Shown here in pieces: positions 8,119 to 12,028 of a stretch of DNA of 12,028 nt; position 1 is the first letter of the stretch, and each line of letters starts with the position of its first letter. A program made the position numbers and the translations under genes. The DNA is from Candidatus Cloacimonadota bacterium (GTDB lineage Bacteria; Cloacimonadota; Cloacimonadia; Cloacimonadales; Cloacimonadaceae). The stretch is taken from assembly GCA_023230795.1 (NCBI GenBank), contig JALNWR010000077.1, forward strand, positions 1 to 12,028, given 5' to 3'. A model generated the notes under the pieces. It made no database searches. It was given only the letters and a program-made list of their open reading frames with translations, and had not been told where the DNA came from.

Positions 8119-9426
8119 TCATGCAAATACGCTCCCGAAGATGTATCCCGTGATGCTGGACAGTATCACTACCAGAACGATGAAGACAGAGGTCTTTTTC
8201 AGCCCCAGAACCGTATTTATCACCAGCATGCTGGGCAGCGACAGCGCGGGTCCGGAGAGCAGAAGAGCCAGCGCTGGCCCCTTGCCCATTCCGCTACCCA
8301 AAAGCCCCTGTAAAATAGGGACTTCAGTAAGGGTCGCAAAATACATGAAGGCTCCGGAAATGGAGGCAAAGAAGTTAGCTCCGAAGGAATTTCCTCCCAC
8401 TGCGGTCTCCACCCAGGAGGAAGGAATCCAGGCCTCGTAACCGGGGCGTCCAAGTAACGATCCGGCGATCATCACACCCACAAAAAGCAGAGGCAAGATC
8501 AGCTTGCTATAGTTCCAGCTGGAATCCAGCCAATCCTTCAGTTCACCTTTTTCCTGACTCAAGAAGGCTATCAGCATGGTGAGGCCGATGATATAAGCGA
8601 TGAGAGGCTGATAAGGGAATAAGATCCCCGTAGCAGTCACCACCAGGGCAGTCAGCAGCAGCTTCCAAAGCTTAAAGCCGTATATAAACACCAAAGACAG
8701 ACCCAGACCAAAGGCCAATATCCCTGAAATTATCCATTTGTAAGCATACATGAATTTCATGAAAGCAGCAGCATCAGGGCCGCCGGGCTTTGCCCAGGTC
8801 AGAGTGATGAGGATCAGGATCATCAAAGCAAAATAGATAACCTTCTGCCAGAGCGGACTGCCTTCTTCGGCATCAGCATAGGCAAATTCTCCCTGACGTT
8901 TAAGCTCTTCTTTGCGAAAGATGAAGTGCATAATCAACCCCAGGATAATGCTGAATACCACCGCTCCCACCGCTCTGGCAATACCGATCTGTAGGCCCAG
9001 GATGCGAGCCGTCAATACTATGGCCAATACGTTGATAGCCGGACCGGAATATAGAAAAGCCACAGCAGGGCCCAAGCCTGCTCCGCGTTTGTAGATGCCC
9101 GTAAAAAGAGGCAATACGGTGCAGGAACACACCGCCAGGATAGCTCCGGAAACCGAGGCCACGCTATAGGCCAATAGTTTGTTAGCTTTTGGTCCCAGAT
9201 ACTTTATGACCGCGGATTTGCTGATAAATACACTCACGGCTCCGGCAATGAAAAGGGCCGGAATCAAACACAGAAGGACATGCTGACGAGCATAATCCTG
9301 TAACATAAAGAAGGCCTCGTGCAATCCGGAAAGAAAGCGCGGAGAAGCAAAGGGGACAAAGTAAGCTGCCAGGAATATCCCCAGCATCAACCCCAGGATC
9401 TTGAGTTCTTTGAGACTCTTATTCAT
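8119..9426 (-). CDS. ArsP/DUF318-family permease, probable organoarsenical or arsenite efflux
   Basis: A 435-residue integral inner-membrane permease of the ArsP_1 (DUF318, UPF0718) family, with roughly ten hydrophobic segments and a polar loop near 171-192. The family signature is plain: A98-V-C100-S-C102-T-V-L-P-L-F, then GLGPAVAFLYSGPAINV (117-133). A second half carries the related GKGPALALLLSGPALSL (381-397), so the protein has an internal repeat. Characterised ArsP proteins export trivalent organoarsenicals such as methylarsenite; many family members are untested. The start ATG at 9426 follows AGGAG, which overlaps the arsR stop codon, and only 12 bases separate the two genes. The CVC-type ArsR directly upstream supports arsenical transport, but this remains inference. 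It is longer than the 300-350 residues I recall as usual for ArsP. Confidence 0.87.
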   Translation of the reverse strand: MNKSLKELKILGLMLGIFLAAYFVPFASPRFLSGLHEAFFMLQDYARQHVLLCLIPALFIAGAVSVFISKSAVIKYLGPKANKLLAYSVASVSGAILAVCSCTVLPLFTGIYKRGAGLGPAVAFLYSGPAINVLAIVLTARILGLQIGIARAVGAVVFSIILGLIMHFIFRKEELKRQGEFAYADAEEGSPLWQKVIYFALMILILITLTWAKPGGPDAAAFMKFMYAYKWIISGILAFGLGLSLVFIYGFKLWKLLLTALVVTATGILFPYQPLIAYIIGLTMLIAFLSQEKGELKDWLDSSWNYSKLILPLLFVGVMIAGSLLGRPGYEAWIPSSWVETAVGGNSFGANFFASISGAFMYFATLTEVPILQGLLGSGMGKGPALALLLSGPALSLPSMLVINTVLGLKKTSVFIVLVVILSSITGYIFGSVFA

Positions 9427-9438
9427 GACTATATACTC

Positions 9439-9726
9439 CTAACTTTTTGCTTTGATGTCCATTACACAGTGAAACGCATCCAATACACAGGGGTACAGAA
9501 GCCAGTATATCACCTGATTGTTTACTTTGCGACTGGAAACTATGCCGGCATTCCTGAGTACCGACAAATGCCGGGATACGGTGGACATGTCTGAGCCAAT
9601 TACTTCCTGCAATTCGCAGACGCAATGCTCTTTTTCCCGGAGTTTATCCAGGATTATCAGTCGGGTAGAATGCGCCAGGGCTTTGAAAACCCCGGCCATC
9701 TGTTCGTAGTCTTTATTATCGGTCAT
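9439..9726 (-). CDS. arsR: ArsR/SmtB-family metalloid-responsive repressor
   Basis: A 95-residue winged-helix repressor that should bind the operator ahead of its own gene and release it on binding a metalloid. The sequence shows the family core: FKALAHSTRLIILDKL (14-29), the sensor motif H34-C35-V-C37-E, and the recognition region SDMSTVSRHLSVLRNAGIV (45-63). The paired cysteines match positions Cys32 and Cys34 of E. coli ArsR, the As(III)/Sb(III) site. The third E. coli cysteine position is Q40 here, and extra cysteines occur at C80 and C87. The frame is open upstream to 9879, but those 51 residues look unlike ArsR. The ATG at 9726 has a good ribosome site (GAGGAA, AGGA at 9734-9737 with 7 bases spacing). 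It is the first gene of an operon with the permease, 12 bases on. Confidence 0.93.
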   Translation of the reverse strand: MTDNKDYEQMAGVFKALAHSTRLIILDKLREKEHCVCELQEVIGSDMSTVSRHLSVLRNAGIVSSRKVNNQVIYWLLYPCVLDAFHCVMDIKAKS

Positions 9727-9748
9727 TGTCTCTTCCTCTCTGTTATCG

Positions 9749-9770
9749 TATTTGGCCAAGTAGCCAAATA
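9749..9770. promoter_or_regulatory. Probable ArsR operator (inverted repeat)
   Basis: A perfect 8-6-8 inverted repeat, TATTTGGC-N6-GCCAAATA, lies 23-44 bases upstream of the arsR start codon. Its 6-base centre coincides with the best -10 box. A dyad of this size overlapping the promoter is typical of ArsR-family self-repression. Its use by this ArsR is inferred from position only. Confidence 0.6.
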
Positions 9771-9785
9771 GGCTGTTTCCGTCAA
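9757..9785 (-). promoter_or_regulatory. Candidate promoter of the arsR-permease operon
   Basis: Read on the - strand, TTGACG (forward 9780-9785, 5 of 6 to the -35 consensus) and TACTTG (forward 9757-9762, weak -10) are 17 bases apart. The predicted start near 9750 leaves a leader of about 24 bases holding the ribosome site. The weak -10 lies in the centre of the inverted repeat, so a bound repressor would block polymerase. Confidence 0.45.
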
Positions 9786-10060
9786 GCTTTTTTTTGAGGG
9801 TAATCCGATATTTCTGTGAAAGGAGGATTGGGATATGGGTGATGATGGCGGTCTGTAATGCCGCCCCGTGACCTATCATAGCTCCTGTTCTTGCTGGATT
9901 CTGTCTATAATTATATTATTGGCTTAATAGCTTTTGGCAGTATCCTGAACCTATGATCCTCATAATTGTTGTTACTTCCGTTTACTATAAACTTGTCACC
10001 TGTACTCGTGAGTTTAGCTTAATCTCTCGGGATAAAAGCTTATGTCAGACCCTGCTGGAG
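9786..10060. other. Non-coding stretch between the arsR promoter and the methyltransferase gene
   Basis: No credible gene is seen. It holds a small GC-rich hairpin, GGCGG (9847-9851) with CCGCC (9861-9865). It also holds TCTGTAATGCCGCCCC (9852-9867), which matches 14 of 16 bases of the repeat at the right edge of the window. On the + strand AAAGGAGG (9819-9826) precedes an ATG (9835) that gives only seven codons. A TATAAT occurs at 9906-9911 without a good -35 partner. No terminator with a T-tract is visible after the methyltransferase gene. Confidence 0.4.
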
Positions 10061-10966
10061 TTAATCCTTATTAAATAATATATCCATCTGATCAAAATGC
10101 TTGTTAATCCTTTTTTCGCTTAAGGCTATATACTCAGGGCTAATCTCGTAACCTACATAACGTCTGTTTGCTTTAAACGCTGCAATTGCCGTTGTCCCGC
10201 TGCCCATGAATGGGTCCAGGACAATGTCATCTTTAAAAGAGTACAAGTTAATTAGTCTATTAGGCAATTCTTCCGGAAATGGAGCTGGATGCCCAATCCG
10301 CTTGGCAGACTCAGATTTCATGGTCCAGATAGATTTAGTCCACTCCATGAAATCCATTTTATCCAGTGTGTTCTCCTTGTTTTGTTTCTTTCTTGAATAA
10401 TCACCCTTTGAAAAGACAAGAATATACTCGTGAATATCTCTTAAAATTGGGTTTGCTGCGCTTAACCAGCTCCCCCAAGCTGTTGATGGGCTGGCACTTG
10501 CTGCTTTATTCCAGATAATCTCTCCCCTCATATTGTAGCCAATGTCCAGCATAATCATAGATATGTAGTCTGAAAGCGGGATATACGGCTTTCGGCCGAG
10601 ATTTGCTACGTTTATGCATGCCCTGCCACCATTTACTAAAACTCTATAAGTTTCTTTGAATGAGTTTTCCAAAAACAGGAGATACTCATCCAGAGATAAA
10701 TCCTCGTCATACTCTTTACTAACGTTGTATGGCGGAGATGTAATCATCAAATGTATTGAATTATCTGGCAGTTCTTTCATGTTCTCAGCCGAACCTAAGA
10801 TGATTTTGTTCAAATATTCGTCGGGCACATTGTTTTCGCTGTAATCTGTGATAACATTGTTTGGCAATTCAGAATACAGTTTTGAGTCGTAGAATTTAGT
10901 AGAATCATGGTTTATTCTTCCACTGGTTCCAAAGGAGCTTGTCTTGGTTCCACCAATTGTTCTCAT
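10061..10966 (-). CDS. Type II DNA amino-methyltransferase, beta class (probably N4-cytosine)
   Basis: A 301-residue S-adenosylmethionine-dependent methyltransferase that should modify an exocyclic amino group in the recognition site of the adjacent nuclease and so protect host DNA. Catalytic motif IV, T76-S-P-P-Y80, comes before the S-adenosylmethionine motif I, D251-PFMGSGT-T259, which is the beta-class order. HPAPFP (226-231) precedes motif I, as is usual in this group. An SPPY motif is more common in N4-cytosine enzymes than N6-adenine ones, but TSPPY occurs in both. The ATG at 10966 follows AAGGAG (forward 10973-10978) by 6 bases. The endonuclease stop codon is only 3 bases upstream, so the pair is one operon with the nuclease first. 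Target sequence unknown. Confidence 0.92.
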   Translation of the reverse strand: MRTIGGTKTSSFGTSGRINHDSTKFYDSKLYSELPNNVITDYSENNVPDEYLNKIILGSAENMKELPDNSIHLMITSPPYNVSKEYDEDLSLDEYLLFLENSFKETYRVLVNGGRACINVANLGRKPYIPLSDYISMIMLDIGYNMRGEIIWNKAASASPSTAWGSWLSAANPILRDIHEYILVFSKGDYSRKKQNKENTLDKMDFMEWTKSIWTMKSESAKRIGHPAPFPEELPNRLINLYSFKDDIVLDPFMGSGTTAIAAFKANRRYVGYEISPEYIALSEKRINKHFDQMDILFNKD

Positions 10967-10969
10967 TTT

Positions 10970-11833
10970 TTACTCCTTAATAAGTTGTAAGAATTTATCT
11001 GCTTTCATCTCATCTGTAGGCTCATAGTTTGCGATCTGAATGATCTTTCCAATTTCTTTTCGTGAAAGCATCGAAGAAAAATAGGTTAGATCCTGGTTTA
11101 TCAAGCGATTGCAGGCCGTTGTAATATCATCTATATTCTTCATTGTAAGAAAACCTTTCTCCGGTGTTTCCCGAATGCACTCTGACTTGCAAGAATCTGG
11201 ACTAAGAGACCAAAAACCTTGAATTACTCCACTTTCTTTTAGCATATCTACTTTGCTTACATAGTGATCAGTTATAGGGCTATTCCCTAATACAATTAAA
11301 GGTATTTTTTGGCCGGCCACGCTTGAGACCCTTACATTGATTGATTTTCCGATGGCTTTCAACATAGAATCAGAACGTAACAACGAAGGCTGGCCTTTGT
11401 GAGAGCTGTAATCACCTACATAAGTTAAGCTATTTGGTTCAGAATATTTATAATTTGATACGATGCTCATCTTGACCTCAAACAGAAGCTTTATGTCTTC
11501 AGGTTTCTGCATCTTGCTATCCGTTACGCAGAATGCCAAATCTGCATTGGAATTGCTTGATAGACAGATTTCTTCGCAGACCACATTGTTTACTGCAAAC
11601 AAATTCATTTGTCTGGCAATTGGGTCAAAAAGATCCTTACACCACTTCTCTGTGAATGCTCCTATGTATGAATTCCGGCTTTGAAGAGTCTGGTTCTGGG
11701 ATGACACACCTTTTGGTATATATGCATAATACTCGTTGTTGAGCGCATAAAACAGTTTCTGTGGAGTCATCTTTTCCAAAGCTTCAAAAAAGAAGGCTTT
11801 CTCAGTATCAGTATCCCATAGATTTCTTACCAT
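10970..11833 (-). CDS. Probable type II restriction endonuclease, family not recognised
   Basis: A 287-residue soluble protein, placed directly upstream of a DNA methyltransferase with 3 bases between them. I do not recognise the family from memory. A PD-(D/E)xK-like arrangement is visible: candidate E62 in AFTEKW, D98 in NADLAF, and E119-V-K121 in LLFEVKMS, the last after a hydrophobic strand. The segment RSDSMLKAIGKSINVR (153-168) is basic and may face DNA. No membrane segment is seen. The ATG at 11833 has AAGGAG upstream (forward 11844-11849) with 10 bases spacing, slightly long. The gene is clearly AT-richer than the left half of the window (one sampled line is 33% GC), which suggests transfer. 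The endonuclease role rests on position and this motif pattern; another nuclease type is possible. Confidence 0.75.
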   Translation of the reverse strand: MVRNLWDTDTEKAFFFEALEKMTPQKLFYALNNEYYAYIPKGVSSQNQTLQSRNSYIGAFTEKWCKDLFDPIARQMNLFAVNNVVCEEICLSSNSNADLAFCVTDSKMQKPEDIKLLFEVKMSIVSNYKYSEPNSLTYVGDYSSHKGQPSLLRSDSMLKAIGKSINVRVSSVAGQKIPLIVLGNSPITDHYVSKVDMLKESGVIQGFWSLSPDSCKSECIRETPEKGFLTMKNIDDITTACNRLINQDLTYFSSMLSRKEIGKIIQIANYEPTDEMKADKFLQLIKE

Positions 11834-11859
11834 GATTGGTCATCTCCTTGATTAACATT

Positions 11860-11892
11860 ATTCTAATCTTAGCTGATAGTATTTTCTGTCAA
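11860..11892 (-). promoter_or_regulatory. Candidate promoter of the restriction-modification operon
   Basis: On the - strand a perfect TTGACA (forward 11887-11892) lies upstream of the endonuclease gene. Two -10 candidates follow: TAAGAT (forward 11866-11871, spacing 15) and TAGAAT (forward 11860-11865, spacing 21). Neither spacing is ideal, so the -35 call is stronger than either -10. No controller-protein gene or obvious C-box dyad is seen. Confidence 0.35.
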
Positions 11893-11952
11893 GGTAAACA
11901 TCACTAGGCATTCCCCCATTTTACGAGAGTCTGATTATGGACTGGTCGGTGT

Positions 11953-12028
11953 TTGCTATCTGAAATGCCGTCCCTACAGGACTCTATAACCTTGTGTAGC
12001 TGTAGGTTGCTATCTAAAATGCCGTCCC
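11953..12028. repeat. Tandem 54-bp repeat units with a 22-bp conserved block, cut by the window edge
   Basis: A 22-bp block at 11953-11974 recurs at 12007-12028 with one difference (G/A at 11962/12016). Each begins TTGCTATCT and ends AAATGCCGTCCC. The period is 54 bp. The 32 bases between are not repeated within the window, and the second copy ends exactly at the edge, so the true repeat may be longer and the array may continue. One pair is too little to call CRISPR. An intergenic REP-like element family fits better. Confidence 0.7.
11973..12006. other. Hairpin inside the repeat unit
   Basis: CCTACAG (11973-11979) is the exact reverse complement of CTGTAGG (12000-12006), a 7-bp stem with a 20-base loop. 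A competing short stem, GTCC (11970-11973) with GGAC (11979-11982), overlaps its left arm. Such alternative foldbacks suit a REP-like element; function is unknown. Confidence 0.4.

Noticed and set aside
8029..8440. Two + strand open frames across the dinB-permease junction
   Set aside because: They run antisense to the well-supported permease, lack family features, and have low-complexity shadow-like composition.
9727..9879. N-terminal extension of ArsR by 51 residues
   Set aside because: The extension does not resemble ArsR proteins, and it would read through the promoter dyad. The ATG at 9726 has a good ribosome site.
9906..9911. Perfect TATAAT box in the non-coding stretch
   Set aside because: No reasonable -35 partner exists on either strand at 16-18 bases, and no + strand gene follows.
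11953..12028. CRISPR array
   Set aside because: Only two repeat copies are visible, the intervening 32 bases form a foldback with the repeat edge, and no cas gene is present.

Overview
The window reads as a Gram-negative chromosome of moderate GC. Hand counts of sample lines give about 50% GC in the long kinase gene and about 33% in the right-hand restriction-modification genes. An LpxL/HtrB-type acyltransferase implies an outer membrane with lipid A-like lipid. Very large kinase/ATPase/TPR/GAF/histidine-kinase fusions occur in cyanobacteria and several FCB or deep-branching lineages. A Cloacimonadota-like or other FCB-group origin is my guess, but no marker gene settles it.

Left part, + strand: a 102-aa thioredoxin (194-502) is followed, with overlapping frames, by a lysophospholipid/lipid A acyltransferase (486-1409). 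After a 60-base gap comes one 1817-residue cytoplasmic signalling protein (1470-6923). It joins an N-terminal Ser/Thr kinase, a STAND/AAA_16-type ATPase with an intact P-loop but a degraded Walker B, a long TPR-like helical region, two GAF-like domains and a complete C-terminal histidine kinase. No receiver or DNA-binding protein accompanies it here, so its output is unknown.

Middle part, - strand: arsR (9726-9439), then an ArsP/DUF318 permease (9426-8119), then dinB, DNA polymerase IV (8046-6985). The arsR and permease genes are 12 bases apart and clearly form an operon. An 8-6-8 inverted repeat sits over the predicted -10 box, so the regulator probably represses its own operon. The ArsR carries the Cys-Val-Cys sensor motif, so a trivalent arsenical (inorganic or methylated) is the likely inducer and cargo. 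dinB follows after about 72 bases and may be co-transcribed. It converges on the kinase gene, and a 9-bp hairpin overlaps its stop codon.

Right part, - strand: an AT-richer type II restriction-modification pair, an endonuclease-like protein (11833-10970) followed 3 bases later by a beta-class amino-methyltransferase (10966-10061). I do not recognise the endonuclease family, but it shows a PD-(D/E)xK-type pattern. At the right edge, two copies of a 22-bp repeat lie 54 bp apart with hairpin-forming sequence between them. A weaker match to the repeat core lies on the other side of the restriction-modification pair.

The clearest leads for something undescribed are the giant dual-kinase fusion and the unassigned endonuclease with its flanking repeats. 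I see no CRISPR array, tRNA, rRNA, transposase or phage gene.
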